A stretch of 64,000 nt of DNA from Lenzites betulinus (Eukaryota; Basidiomycota; Agaricomycetes; Polyporales; Polyporaceae). Position numbers and translations under genes: made by a program. The stretch covers positions 62,001 to 126,000 of the forward strand of contig JABYQU010000004.1 of assembly GCA_022264855.1 (NCBI GenBank), given 5' to 3'. Below the pieces are notes generated by a model. The model did not search any database. It was not told where the DNA came from and was given only the letters and a program-made list of their open reading frames with translations. This document shows, one piece after another, positions 1 through 12,486 of the stretch; the first letter of the stretch is position 1, and every line of letters starts with the position of its first letter.

Positions 1-1068
1 GATGCCCAGATGGCAGCGTGCCGTGGCGGGCTTGGCCGCGACGGCGAGTTTGTTGAGGACGCGGGAGTCGACCATGAGGTCCGTAGGGATGTTCTCTGTG
101 TTCTGCAGGCGCGTGCCCGAGAAGTCCATCTTGTGGACGTCCCCGTCGTGCACGATATCGAGCTTGCCCCAGAACGAGCCGTCTACGGTCGTGCCGTCGT
201 CCATGCGCGCCATATCCAGCTCGTCGGACGAGATAGTCGTGTCCAGCGCGACATGGTGCCCGGGCGCGAGCTCCAGGTCGAACACGGCTGGCATTTCCAG
301 CACGGGCGGCGGTCTATCGGGTTGTCAGCGTTACTATCGGGTGCCCAGCAGCGAAGGATACCCACGGAGGCGGCCTGGAAACACGGAGTGATCAGACGGG
401 CCGTAACTGCGCGTAGACCAGATGACTTACGGAGGTTCATCCGGGGGCGGCGGGCTATCGCAGACCACCTCCACCCGCAGGCCCTGCACTCCCATGATAG
501 CGATTTGATACGAGTCCTCGCTCGTCAACTGTGCAGATGGCGTTAGCAGGACGTCTCCGATAACAACGGAATACGCACATATATATGGGATCCCGCCACA
601 AGACGCTGTAGCATTTGGCATGGGTATAATGAGGGCTCGCGATGCTCGGAAGACACCTACCGCTGCAGCGAGAGATGCATATTCTATGGGGACACGCAGA
701 CTGATCGGTATGTCTGGTGGCGGCTTGATCCACTCTCGCGCGAGAGACTCGAGTTCCTGCACGGATCAGGATGAGACTGAGTGCGCAGGCAGCGGTTTAA
801 TAGAACGTACTGCAAACGATGGCGGAAGCTGCGGTATATGCTGTCAGAGGGCAGCCAGAGCGAGATTGCAGACGCCACTGACCATCCGGACGGTTTCCAT
901 GTCCTCGAATGCGAGCGTGAGGAGACGTTGACGGGTGAGGGCTAGCTGAGCCTGTCTATCGCGCAGCATGTCGGCATCCTTGTTGCCCTTTGGGCTCTTG
1001 AAGCGGCCCCAGAAACCTTGGGGGAGGCTCGCGTTCGAGGCGCTATCAGAGGAATGATTAGATCTCAT
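1..1068 (-). CDS. Unrecognised protein, 3' end outside the window
   Basis: A reading frame can be threaded on the minus strand through exons at about 883-1068 (start ATG at 1068), 811-840, 661-756, 579-605 and 431-538, then a long exon running off the window edge (about 325 to 1). All of the first four junctions are phase 0 with GT...AG borders, and codon use favours C/G at third positions, which supports a real gene. The N-terminal part has a Gln/Arg-rich stretch (DADMLRDRQAQLALTRQ) and then a LESLAREWIKPPPD segment; a Pro-rich patch (PPPPDEPP) precedes the last exon. I see no signal peptide, membrane helix or motif that identifies the family. The function is unknown. The first two introns (42 and 54 nt) are short, and the exact last junctions are uncertain. 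Confidence 0.55.
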
Positions 1069-1579
1069 ATGTGCTCCAGTAGTGGGGCACGTACGCTGGC
1101 GAGAGCAGCATGGTGAAGGCGAGCGGAGGGGGTGGGGAGAAGGGAGAGAATGACGGAGGTGAGAAGGAGTATGGCGCTGAGGGAGTCAAGGGAAGACTTG
1201 AAAAGGAGGGCGAGGACAGAACACGAGGCGGAGGAACACGAGGCAAGGATCCGGAACACGAGGCAGCGGAAGATTGTACGAGGTAGAGCAGCGATGAAGT
1301 CAGATAAGTCGGCGATGGTGATGGATTGCCCGGGGCCGTATGTTTTTCTCCAGCTGTACTAATAGTACGGTTATGCCCTCCGCCCAGTTCTCTCTACCAA
1401 CCCGCCCACAATCAATATCGATTCACAGATCTTGCAATGGACGAGCGCGTCCAGAGGGTCGCGAGATCTAGGCGCCGGCTGTGGTCGCGACCACGTGGAC
1501 ATGATCTCATAGCGCGTCGGGCGTCTGCTGCTACGTCCGAACCCGTTCCGGCCCAACGTGCTTTCTCTCCTTCGCCAAC
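1069..1579. other. Intergenic region with a short direct repeat
   Basis: This lies between the divergent starts of the first gene and the AIM34-like gene, so it should hold both promoters. Three copies of GAACACGAGGC start at about 1219, 1234 and 1254. No convincing coding frame is seen. Confidence 0.5.
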
Positions 1580-2585
1580 ATGCTCCGCTCTGCCCTCGCC
1601 GCCCAGCTCAGGCCCGCCGTCGCGCCTCACACCACACGCTCGTTTGTGTCCACCGTGCTTCTCACCAAGGCATGGGAGAACGAGACTGTCAATGAGCTCC
1701 GCAAAGAGGCCCGCAAACGCGGTCTCCCCGCGTCAGTACTTGTCCTTCCCCGCATTTGTGCCCTGCGCTCATCCATGTTTGCTTTAGCGGCGGGAACAAG
1801 GCCACTTTGATCACGCGCCTTCAGACCGACGACAGGAAGAGCATCCTGTCGTCAGAGCCCGTCTCTGTCGCACCACGGGTCCGCCACGCCTCCACCGTCG
1901 ACACACCGACAGAAGTACCCGGTCTGCCTTCTTCCGCCGAACCGGTTCACCCCAGATACGACATGAACGTCCAGTTGCCCAATGTTGCCATCCCCGAGCC
2001 CCAGGCTCCCACTCCCATCGTACGGCACAGCCTCCTCTCTCGATGCGCACCCGCTGACTGGTCCATGCTCCTTAGCCGTTCTTGCCCGATTTCTGGGATT
2101 CTTCCAAGGTGAAGCGCGCATCCGCGCCTGCCGAGCCCGAGCCTTCCCTCAAGCCGAAGGTCATTACTGTCGCGGGCGAGACTACGCACCACGGCGGCGG
2201 CCCCTCGCACAACCTCTACTCCCCCAGCGAGTCATTGGAGCCCTCTTCGTCCTCCACGACCCCGGCAAAAGTGCCGACCTCCCTCGTCGGCCAGCTCGCC
2301 GCGTCTTGGGCAAACGACCTGAGCCTTCCCACGTCCTTCAAGCTCCCCACGCTCTCTATCTCTGAGTACGATATTGCGCAGAAGACGGAGACGTCTGGCG
2401 GGCAGGGCAAGACCTACTCCCGGACACTCGACCAGGACGAAAAGACGGGCGTTTGGGTGCTCCTTGGCCTCTTTGCGAGCTCATGGATTGCCGCGGGGTA
2501 CTTCGCGCCCGTGTCGGAGTGGGCTCACAAGGCGGAGGAGAAGGCCCACGACGTTAAGGACAAGGTCGCGGGTAAAAAGCACTAG
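1580..2585 (+). CDS. AIM34: Mitochondrial SAP-domain protein, AIM34-like
   Basis: Three exons (1580-1731, 1788-2019, 2076-2585) give 297 aa. The first 25 residues are basic and lack acids (MLRSALAAQLRPAVAPHTTR), as expected of a mitochondrial presequence. Residues about 32-62 form a SAP motif: ENETVNELRKEARKRGLP followed by NKATLITRL, interrupted by intron 1. A single hydrophobic segment (VWVLLGLFASSWIAAGYFA) lies near the C terminus and is followed by a Lys-rich tail. This order of presequence, SAP motif and C-terminal membrane anchor is that of yeast AIM34, whose molecular role is not settled. A SAP motif normally binds DNA or RNA, so a membrane-attached nucleic-acid contact in mitochondria is a reasonable inference. 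The next gene downstream, in tandem, is also mitochondrial. Confidence 0.72.
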
Positions 2586-2827
2586 CTGCGGTCGGCGCGC
2601 GGCGCGGCGGACTAGACATTTAGATATTTCGTACCACATAGCTATCTATAATGTTTCTGAGTCGTTTTGTCTATAATATGCCTTGCGGAATATTCTTCTT
2701 CGGTCGTATGCCTCTCAATCGACGGACAGTTACAAGTCGAGCCTGCGATCCCGCTCAGTTCCCGCTCGTCACAAATCGCTGCCTCCATGCACGTGACAAG
2801 CGCTCTACAGCTCTACCGGGGACCGCC

Positions 2828-3492
2828 ATGGTCAAGCTCCCGCTCTCCGTCCCTCCCTCCGCTCTGGCCAAGAGAGCGATGCCATGCGCCCGTAACTTCC
2901 GTACTTTACATGTCTCCGCCTCCAGGAATCATCTCGTAGGCCCACCCGACCCAATCTCGCACCTCCGTCCTGTCGTGTACGACGATGCGCCCCCGCCCGC
3001 GGCGCCGCGCGTGCGGCACCCGTACTCGCTAGGGGAGTTCACGGGGAACACGCGCGAGTACCAGTGGAAGATGCAGCGGCAGGAGCTCGACGCGTTCAAC
3101 CACTCCTTCTGGCTCGACGTGAGTCCACTCCCCCTCCCTGGCCCTTACCCTCCAGCGGCCTAGCCCCGTTTTCCCCGTTCGATGCCCCACGCAGTCCTGC
3201 ACTTCAACGTAAAGCTACCTGCTGACGCAATTTGCAGAGCAATACCAGGTTCTACGCAGCGAAAGACGGGGTGCTGCAGAGCCTGCCGGAGAGCGCGAGC
3301 GCGGAGCAGCGCGAGCACGCGCTCTCTGCGTTCTACGCCCGCTGGGTCGCGCAGGAGCGCACGCGGCTGGACGCGTACAACGCCGAGTGGCGCAAGCGGA
3401 ACTGGTCGACGATCCTGCTCGGGGCGCGCGTGCGGTACCAGGAGATGATGTCCCGGGTCATGCACCCCTTCCGACGACGGCAGGAGGATTGA
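2828..3492 (+). CDS. COA8: COA8 family mitochondrial protein (APOPT1-like)
   Basis: Two exons (2828-3118 and 3238-3492, intron 119 nt) encode 181 aa. After a basic N terminus the protein carries the family block: DPISHLRPVVYDD, then HPYSLGEF, then REYQWKMQRQELDAFNHSFW, which continues across the intron as SNTRFYAAKDGVLQSLP. This run of motifs is typical of the COA8/APOPT1 (former DUF2315) family, which in animals supports cytochrome c oxidase assembly or stability in the mitochondrial matrix. The remainder is a charged helical region (about FYARWVAQERTRLDAYNAEW) with a short basic C terminus. It sits 242 bp after the AIM34-like gene on the same strand and converges with Nup133, whose stop codon is about 190 bp away. 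Confidence 0.8.
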
Positions 3493-3684
3493 GGGACTGA
3501 GCTTGTGTTAGCCTGGTAGTGTACGATATGCTCAGGAGGTCGCAGCTTTGATCCCTGGCCGTTTTCTGCGGGAACGAGTGCGAAGCAAATAGGATTATTA
3601 ACACGAATGGCGACAATACAACACGGCTCGACATGTACATTTGGCGCGCAGCGACAGGAGGGCCGGGACACAGTGACACGCTAC

Positions 3685-6600
3685 TCACGAGCCCCGCGGC
3701 AGGCCCTCGTCCGCGTTCACGAGCTCCTCCAAGCTCAGGTATATGCCTTCGAGGTCGAGGTCGCGCAGCGCGCGGCTGTCGCGCTCGTAGTCGCGCGCGA
3801 TCGCCGCCGCCTCCTCGGGCGACATGCTCGGCCAGCGCAGCGCGAGCTCGTCCTCCGCCGGCACGTCGAGCGCCTCCGTGGGCGTGAGCCGGTAGCCCTC
3901 CGGCCGCGCCCGCTTGTGCGCGACGGCCTGGAGCGCGGCGTACAGCGCGGTGCTGCGCAGGCGCTGGTTGAGCTCCTCGTCGGACACGCCCGTCGTTTGG
4001 CGGATGAGGTTCCAGCTGCGATGAAGCGGGGGTGAGGAGCGGGCGGGGTGGAGAGGGGAGGGTGCTTACTCGTCGTGGATGTAGATCCTGCGCCAGACGT
4101 TCTTGAAGACGCTCAGTCTTCTTGAGCTCGGGATGTTCTGCGTATATGATCAGCTACCGATCTCGGGAGGGACGCAGAAGGGGCCGTCGTACCTCAGCAC
4201 GGGCGAGGAGGTGCAAGGAGGTGACATAATCTTCGACCTTCCCGTAGTTGTCCTTCAGGCTCAAGATCTCCGCCATGTCTTCCACGGAAAGCGCTTTTCC
4301 TTGAAGTAGCTGCCGGACCAAGAACTTGAAGACCTGCGGGGGCTATCAGCCTCCACACATCGCTCTGTGTGTTGAGGGACGTACATTGTAGAGCGCCCTG
4401 CGGTTGCTGAGGTTGCCAGCCTTTTTCAGTGTAATCGTCTCGACCTGCATCTCGAGCGACTGTCGTGTACGGACTGACGCCAACGCAGACTTGAGATCCT
4501 CGATCAACGTGTCGTGCACGCTCACAAAGTCCAGCCCGTCATGGAACGCTGTAGTGATATGGTCGGAAACGTTGGCGTGAGGCCTGCACCAGTCGAAATT
4601 TAGGCGTACCATCTATGACATCTTGATTGATCGCCCGTGTGCCGTCATGCAGCTGTGCAAGGTGTGATAGCTTCCCCATACTGAGCATGAGCTAGAAGAG
4701 CAGGCATGAGTGTGCGTAGGAGAGTGATGCTCGGAACGCCTACATGTTTTGAAACTAGTTCTGGCGCATGCTCGGCCTCGGTAAGTAACGCTTGCGAAGC
4801 CTGTGCATAGCGGCTCCGTCCAAGATCGTGTATCCATGAGATGCCGGGATGAGGATGTTCGGCGAAAAACGCGTCGAGGTATTCCTGATGGTCCTGGGCG
4901 AACATTGTACGGAGCTCGCCTGTACGAAGCACATGTAAGGGTACCAGTCAAACGAGCAAGGAATTTGTACCCTACCATGCTCGATGTACCACTGGTAGAG
5001 CTCTGTCGTGAATGCCTCCCTGAACTTCTCGACGTAAGCCTCGATGCGTGCCGCGTTAGGGTTCTCTTCAGGAGGGTACACTTTGCCCTTGTGACAGAGC
5101 GAGGCTAGGCTCCGGAAGTCATGGTAGTCTTCCGCGAGCTTGAAAGCCTCGTTCGCGAATCCATTACGCCCTGCGGAGGTTAACAAGAGCAATTTGGATA
5201 TGTTCACTGAGCAGACTCACTCAGCACCTCCAGCACCTCCGGTCGAAGCTGACGGAACCTATCCTCTAGCTGAGATCGGTCCCTCTCGGTGCCCGAGTCC
5301 TCTGCCGCGGTAGGGCTACATCACCGTCAGCTAGCGCTTCAAGTATATGCTGTAGGAGTCGGGCAGACCTTCCCAGCCAATCGAGACGTTCTTGGATGCA
5401 CCGGAATAGACATGCTGCAAGCTCAGGTAGCTGCTGTCTTGGCACTTTCTTGGTGTCCGCTGCGTGCGAGTCGCCCGATGGCGCTTCCACCAGCTGCGCC
5501 GTCAGGTTGAACAACTCATTCACGATGTCGATCACCTCTGGCCGGCTAGTCCAAGGATCCAGCATAGGGAGGACGATGCCGTAGACACCTTTGTTGTACT
5601 CGCGGTAGCTATGTGCGGATTGGAGGATCGTCTGTTACGGGCCAATCATTCAACACATGACCTACACAGGCGTTTCGGATTGCCTACCAAAACGATCTGG
5701 TTTGCTTGAGGTATGGTCTCGGTGGACTTGCCTCCCATTTGGGATGATGAGCGGCGAACAAGTTCTACCGCCTGCGGAAGGAGTCCTCCAAGGTCTCGCA
5801 CGCGCAGCCTCAGGAATGCACGCAGGCAATCCTCGTGATGACCTTCACCGAGCGCATTCATGTACCGGTACACAGCTTCGTGCAGTACGTCGTCTGTGTT
5901 TCCTGAGCTGCGCAGGAGTCAACATATGGCCGCGTTGAAGGCAGTGAACTCATACCGAAGAGAATCGTTATGGCGCAACCATAGCTGATCTGCAGAGTAT
6001 AGCTTCTCAGCATCTGCCGCCAGTGTTTGCCTGCTTCTTTGGGACATCTATGTCGAATGATCCTGAGCCAGGCTTGTACAACGCAAGAGTGATAAAAATT
6101 ACCTTCGTCAAAGCAGAGTTGTCGTTGATGAACTTGATGAGGAAGCTCAGTCTATCCTTTCGTCCACTCATTTGAGTATGTAGGTCGTGATGCGCACGGA
6201 CGACTTCGGTATCTGGCAAAGCTATCAGTTTTCCATTTTATGGGCCACGGCATGGAGGTGTTGACTACCAGACTCGAGAATGGCATCACTGAGTTGCTCT
6301 GCACCGGACATCAATGCTTCTTCGTCAACCTCAGGAGGGAAGCTAAAGTGCAGCGGGTTCTGTTATAGCATCAGTTAACAGTTAGGCATGTATCGCGGCA
6401 CCCATTTTACCTCTGACACAGAGCCATACAAGATCGCTTTGGTCATTGTAGACTTGATGAGGTTCGCTCGGCCGGTCCTGCAAAGAAGTCAGATACAGAG
6501 TCCAGAAATGCCTAACGAGACGTACTCTGGATGGAATTTAGCGACCTCGTCCAGGTCAATGGCCGTCTTCATCATTGTTGCCGCGGTCAGGACCAGGAAT

Positions 6601-8404
6601 TCACTTTCGCCCTGCACAACACCGACTCCCAGAGTACGGTCCATAGCAGATTTGAGCTCCAGACGGTCCATATACTCATTTTCTGTGCATTGGGGTCGCC
6701 TATGAGCGTGTGCATATTTCCTATCGTGATGTTCGTACCTTGTGCACATATAGTCACAGCGTCGCCGAACTGGATAGCAATCAGCTTCTGCGGAACAATG
6801 ACTTGCAACCTTGGGTGCATAGGTGCGCCTGAACTGGAGGTCTAGTACGATGAACTTCGTTAGGACACGCGCACGTAGAAAGAGCTATGACTTGTCGCTG
6901 ACACTTTGGTATGGCACTGTTTGGACTTTTGTCACAGTGAAAGCACCGGGAAGGTGTCTCAGGTAGACAACCGCGTATACACGCCGAGGATGCGTTGCGA
7001 AGTCGGTCGACGTGCTCTCTTCGTCTTGTCCGGCCCAGGAGACCAATATCACCATATCGTCAGATCTAGGTTGTGCAGTGCCTTGGTTTAGTGGCATGCT
7101 TCGATATAATGAAAAGTGACAAACCCTTGTAGCTTGAGGTCCAACAATTCGAGGTCCAGTTCTACATCACTTTCTGGCGCACCGGGGAAGTGCTCTCGCA
7201 CCGCCGTGCGGGTTTGCTCGCCAATGTCCTCCTCGGCTTCAAGTGTTTCCCAGCCTTCGATAGACATGTTCCATTGTTGTAGTCGCAGGTCGACCAAAGC
7301 CCAGACTAGCCTGCCAGTAGCTCCGCGAGCCAGTTCTTCGGCTGCAACTGCGCTTATGAACCCGGGTTGCGGCTGCAGTTCAGGACCAGACCAAAAGCTG
7401 GGTAATAGTCGCGACAGTGATGATTGTGGACGGCCGAACGTGTGGAATGACAAGTGGTATTTGCCGCCTGAAGAAGTTACCACCAGCCGGAATAATCTGC
7501 CGGCAGTCGTTGACGCGATGAAAGTTTGTGACTATTGAATTGTGGTCAGTACAATCAGTAAGAATAGGTTTTGGGGTATGGTCATGTCTTACATCTGCTC
7601 TGACGAGGTTCGTGACATTCTCGCCTTCCACCAGCTCCAAGAGAGAGAACGAGAAGTTGTCGCCTCCGGCAAGACCCATACCTATACTATCCCAGAAGCG
7701 TATCTGACCTATGTTCGAGCATACGATGAGACCCGGTTCTCGTTGTGCGCCGAAGGGAACGAGCGCATGAAACGGGGTAGCCATGGGTGGCGGGTAAGGC
7801 TCCTTGGGACATCCGAAGATATAGCACGTAGGGGTGCCAGTCAAGGCCTATATAGTGGAGTGAATATGAACAGTTCAGTATTCTGTCTAAAGCACTGTCA
7901 CTTACCTGACTATATTTCCATACGAAGCAGGTGCGCAATGACGCGACTACCGCGAAGCCGGTCAAGGTATCGACATCACCGGTATATGCATCCCTGTAGA
8001 AGTCTACACACAATACACACAAACGCATGAGGAACTTCCAAAGGCAGAGTTTTCGGAGACATACCAGCACTGCGCAATGCCTGCTTGACCTCCACAGGCA
8101 GCTGCGCGTAGAACATGACGGTCATTTCTTTTGATTTGGAGAACACTGCGTCCGCCCGTAGACCGCGCTCGAACACTTCCGAGGAGTTGTCGTCCACATC
8201 CATTCCGGAGCCCGACATGATGGATTCATCGTCTCTGACTGTCCCCAATTTTGCACCACCTCGCGCGGGGGTCGAGAAGCGCGACTGTGGCTGCGTGCTC
8301 CCCGCGCGGGTTCGTCTTGCGGGGCCCTGTCTCGGAGGCGAGGGAGACATGCCAATAGATGAGTAACGCGCCGTGCGGCGCGGTTGGGGAGAGAAGGTCG
8401 CCAT
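3685..8404 (-). CDS. NUP133: Nucleoporin Nup133
   Basis: A long multi-exon gene, roughly 1,200 aa after removal of many short introns. The start is taken at 8404 (MATFSPQPRRT); an in-frame ATG at 8509 exists but lies almost in the next gene's leader. The N terminus is a Ser/Pro/Arg-rich tail, followed by the diagnostic segment VFSKSKEMTVMFYAQLPVEV and then GDVDTLTGFAVVASLRTCFV, which open the Nup133 beta-propeller. Further propeller blades include PGLIVCSNIGQIRFWDSIG. The C-terminal two thirds is alpha-helical, ending in SLEELVNADEGLPRGS. Nup133 is a stalk subunit of the Y-shaped (Nup84/Nup107) nuclear pore scaffold. It shares a 168-bp divergent promoter with PRCC, another nuclear protein gene. 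Internal exon borders were not all resolved. Confidence 0.85.
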
Positions 8405-8572
8405 GGTCGACGAGAGCGAATACGCCACCGAAGAGCAGAGAGCGGTCAGGAGAGCTGCAGGGTGCAGAAGGCGAAGAGATCGGTGAGGCGCGTCCACGGT
8501 CCAACCCACAACGTGACGCGCTGAACCGCGCTCGGAAACTGCCGAACCACCCCTTCCGCTGCCCTCATCATC
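8405..8572. promoter_or_regulatory. Divergent promoter, NUP133 / PRCC
   Basis: Only 168 bp separate the two start codons, so both core promoters must share this stretch or reach into the genes. No clear TATA box is seen. Confidence 0.6.
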
Positions 8573-9996
8573 ATGCTCGGCGTCGAAAGCTACGGCAGCG
8601 ACAGCGACAATGCTAGCGACGACGAGACGACTCAGCCGACCCCCTCTAATGCATCGGGCTCGTCTCTAGCAGCTAAACTCCCTGCGCCGGCGAAGAAGTC
8701 TACTTTCTCTCTACCGCCTCCGGCGTCATCTTCCAAATCATCTTCGGGGCTTTCTCTACCAGCTCCCAAGTCCAAGAAGGGGCCGAAGAAGATCGCGATA
8801 GGCCTCCCTAGCCTAACAAAGGGTGGAGGAGATGATGGCTCTGACACGGACGACCGACCTCCCGCAAAGAAGGCACGGCTAGAATCAGGTGCGGGTGCCT
8901 CTGGATTGTTATCCATGCTGCCTGCCCCCAAGAACAAGGTGCCTGTGGCTCCTGCACCGGAGAGAGTGCTTGGAGGAGGTCGAGGTCCGGGGCTGGTGTT
9001 CAAGTCTGCTCCTAGTACCGCGCCAAGTAGGACAGCAATGGTCGAAGATGCGGAGGACGAGGATGATACGGAACCGCGCGAGACACTCGATTCGTCGCAT
9101 ACAGCTATCCTCGAAGAGAAGGTGGAGAAGAAAGCGGCGATACCCTTCATGCCCACGTCCGTAAAACGGGGCAAGGCCAATATATCCGTCGAAGAGAAGC
9201 ACTCCGTACCATTGTCACGGCCAAAGGTGTCCTCCGCGCCCGCGGTCGATTTCTTCTCATTGAGTGAGTGATACGCCGTCTATGTACCACCTGGTCAGGT
9301 TGTACTGACGTAGGTTCAGGTACGGCATCCTCAACCTCATCCCGACTGTCCTCTGTACTACCATCCCTATCGGCTGCACCACCCATCGCTGCCCAGCCTG
9401 CCATTCATGTCCCTTCCGCTGCCCCACAAGTGCAAGACTTCACCCCGCCAGAACCAACCCCCGAGGACCCGTACCCGGGGTACTACCTCCTACCATCCGG
9501 CCAATGGGCCGCGCACGACCCCGCATACTACAAGAAACACTACGACAAGTGGAAGCGCGAGTACGACGCACACGTGCGGGCGTTGGAGAAGGGCAAGATC
9601 AAGGGGTTCGAGGGCGCGGACGGCGCGGAGGAGGTGAACGCGCTCAAGGAGATGGAGAAGGCGAAGGTGGAGATCCAGGAGCGCGAGGAGCGGAAGGCGT
9701 TGACGACTGCTCCGGACGCCGTGCCAGAGGCTCCCAAGATGAACATCAAGGTATGGACCTGTGTAGTTGTCTTGCGGGGCTCGGCTGACGGTTGTATAGG
9801 GTGCTGCTCTTGGAGGCAGGGCGCGCACAAGGCATCAGCTGTCCACGCTGCTCACGGAGGCGTACCAGAACCGCGAGGCTTTGGAGGAACAGATTGCAAT
9901 GGGGAGGCGGAATCGGAAGGAGGCGGGGAACAAATACGGTGAGTTCAGTGTTGGTTTCAAGTGGCATGGGTCTCACGCCGTCATGTAGGATTCTGA
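8573..9996 (+). CDS. PRCC family protein (mitotic checkpoint / splicing associated)
   Basis: Four exons (8573-9263, 9320-9750, 9800-9938, 9989-9996) give 422 aa; the last exon contributes only the final residue and stop. The N terminus (MLGVESYGSDSDN) and the long Pro/Ser/Lys low-complexity region with acidic patches are followed by a conserved region with PEDPYPGYYLLPSGQW and YYKKHYDKWKREYD. The C terminus, RHQLSTLLTEAYQNREALEE ... KYGF, is the hallmark of the PRCC family (PF10253). Human PRCC interacts with MAD2B and pre-mRNA splicing factors; the fungal role is unproven. It diverges from NUP133 and converges with histone H2B, the two stops being 154 bp apart. Confidence 0.82.
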
Positions 9997-10150
9997 GGTC
10001 GTGGCCACCTGTAACCCGCTTTTGCTATGCACCTCCTTGTTTGATCCCAAGCCATATATTCCAAACAGCATGCGGACATATTATGACAATTCCTATGTAA
10101 TACAAGTGTAGAATACGCGACGGACAACAGGGGGACTGGGCAGCAGCGTC

Positions 10151-10811
<661 letters not shown>

Positions 10812-10990
10812 TGGAGACGATCTACTTAATCTGATCAGTATACAAGCAACACGAGACGGTTCATACACCATCTGACTCACCTGAGATGAGGTTGGAGTGA
10901 AGTGGGGAGGTGGTGGGCGAAGGAAAGAGTGTGTGAGGTCCATTCTGCTCGCGTCGAAGACTATAAGGGATTCAACAAGGTCACGTGTAA

Positions 10991-11025
10991 ACGCGTCGCT
11001 TGCAGCCACACTCGCGTTCACGCGT
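10991..11025. promoter_or_regulatory. Two MCB-like ACGCGT boxes upstream of H2B
   Basis: ACGCGT occurs at 10991-10996 and 11020-11025, 180 and 209 bp before the H2B start codon. This is the site bound by MBF-type G1/S regulators in ascomycete yeasts. Use in this fungus is inferred. Confidence 0.45.
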
Positions 11026-11118
11026 AGGCGCCCGCGCATGGACGCATCACGATCGGGATCGACGGCAGGCCGCAGCCTGCGCCCGTTTCCTTTGTCTGCA
11101 CGCCGGGGAGCTCCACCG

Positions 11119-11213
11119 ATTGTACACAATGGTACACCACTTCCTCTGAACTGCCCAAAACGCACGGTACATAGAGGTAAACTGTCATGTTTGCCATTGT
11201 CCACAATGGTACA
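11119..11213. repeat. Near-identical 18-bp direct repeat in the H2B-HTD2 spacer
   Basis: The 18-mer ATTGTACACAATGGTACA at 11119-11136 recurs at 11196-11213 with a single change (C for A at position 6), exactly 77 bp apart. Each copy contains an imperfect ATTGT...ACAAT inverted repeat. The rest of the 10812-11225 spacer shows no gene. Confidence 0.6.
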
Positions 11214-11225
11214 TATACGGGGGGC

Positions 11226-12486
11226 TCATGCTTTGGCTAACTTGATCTTTCCCGTCATGCCTACCACCTTGCTCGACGTCTCTTCTGCCCACACGACTAC
11301 TGTCTCCTTGTCTGTTTGTGCACCGCATATCTTCACTGGTCGGTTAACCACAACTGGGTTCACAGCGCGATACTCGAAAGACTGGAACGCTGATCCAGGA
11401 AACTGCAGCGCCGAAACATCCAGGAGCATCAAGGCAGTCAAAGGGCCGTGGACAAGCCTCTCTGCATCACGAGGAGCGTGTTAGTGACCAAGCAGCCCGG
11501 GGGGCGATGACGCACCAGGGTATCCCTCCGACTTCTGCGCGTAGTCCTTATCAAGGTGGATGTAGTGCCCGTTGAAGGTGAGTGCAGAGAACCGGAACAG
11601 AGTCGTCGGGGAAGGGAGGTACTCGAACGTGAAATCCGGGTTAGGCAAGTCGTTCACTATGCCATGCGATGGTCAGCAAGCCCTAGCTCGTTCCATGCTC
11701 CCCGGGCTGCACCTCCGGAAGAGACGGACGGGCTCACCCTCTCTCGCGCCCCTCTTATTCCCGGATACGGCGAGGTATACGTGAGCGCGCTCCTCTTCGA
11801 TGCATACCTCTCCACTATCCGGCTTGCTGTACTCGATCTTCTGGGACACGAACACCATCGGCGTCCCCTTCTCGAACCCTTTCTTGGCCACTGCGCCAAT
11901 TGTCGCGCGGGCGGTCGCCCTGTCGCCTACGCACAACGGCCGCTTCCATTCCATCCGCCCGCCCGCCCACATCCGCCGCGTGAACGGCTCGGGCGGGCAG
12001 AAATCGGTGTCCGTCCCGTCTGATCGTAGCGCGCCCTCAAGGTTCCGCGGATGGAAGAACGCGAGATGGTGGCCATAGCACAGGGGTGCGCCGTCCTGCG
12101 GCGGCGCGAACGGACGCACCGACCCGTCGCGCGTGGGAAGGGTGATGTAGAGGTCGGCGAGGTGCTCTGGCCGGATGGTGTCGTGCAGCGTCAGGCGCTT
12201 GTCGGCCGCGATCCAGCGATCCAGCGCAGCGACATCGAGTGCGGGCGGCGGTGGCGATGGCGGTGGAGACGAGTAGTGACGGCCGGCAGGAATGCACTGC
12301 ACAGCGCCACGACGGCACGATGGCGCGTAGACGGTGGGAGCGCGGCGCTGGGCAGCTGGCGATGGCCGACGTCAGTGCATGCGCATGCTTCGCGGCCAGA
12401 GGGAATGCAAGGAGTCGGATAGGGTGAAGTTACAGGAATAAGGACGCACCGTTCGCTGCGCGGAGAAGGAGGGGCCGTGGCAGCAT
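11226..12486 (-). CDS. HTD2: 3-hydroxyacyl-thioester dehydratase, mitochondrial (HTD2)
   Basis: Four exons (12450-12486, 11738-12355, 11516-11656, 11226-11461) give 343 aa. The start was placed in a 37-nt first exon because it adds a classic presequence (MLPRPLLLRAAN, then AQRRAP) and keeps frame across a 94-nt intron. The body has LDVAALDRWIAADKRLTL, an N-terminal half hot-dog fold with RRMWAGGRMEWKRPL, and a C-terminal half with FRFSALTFNGHYIHLDKDYA, the R-x-S-x-x-(T/D)-x-N-x-x-H-x-D pattern of hydratase 2 enzymes, and LVHGPLTALMLL. It dehydrates 3-hydroxyacyl-ACP in type II mitochondrial fatty acid synthesis, feeding lipoate production. Confidence 0.88.
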
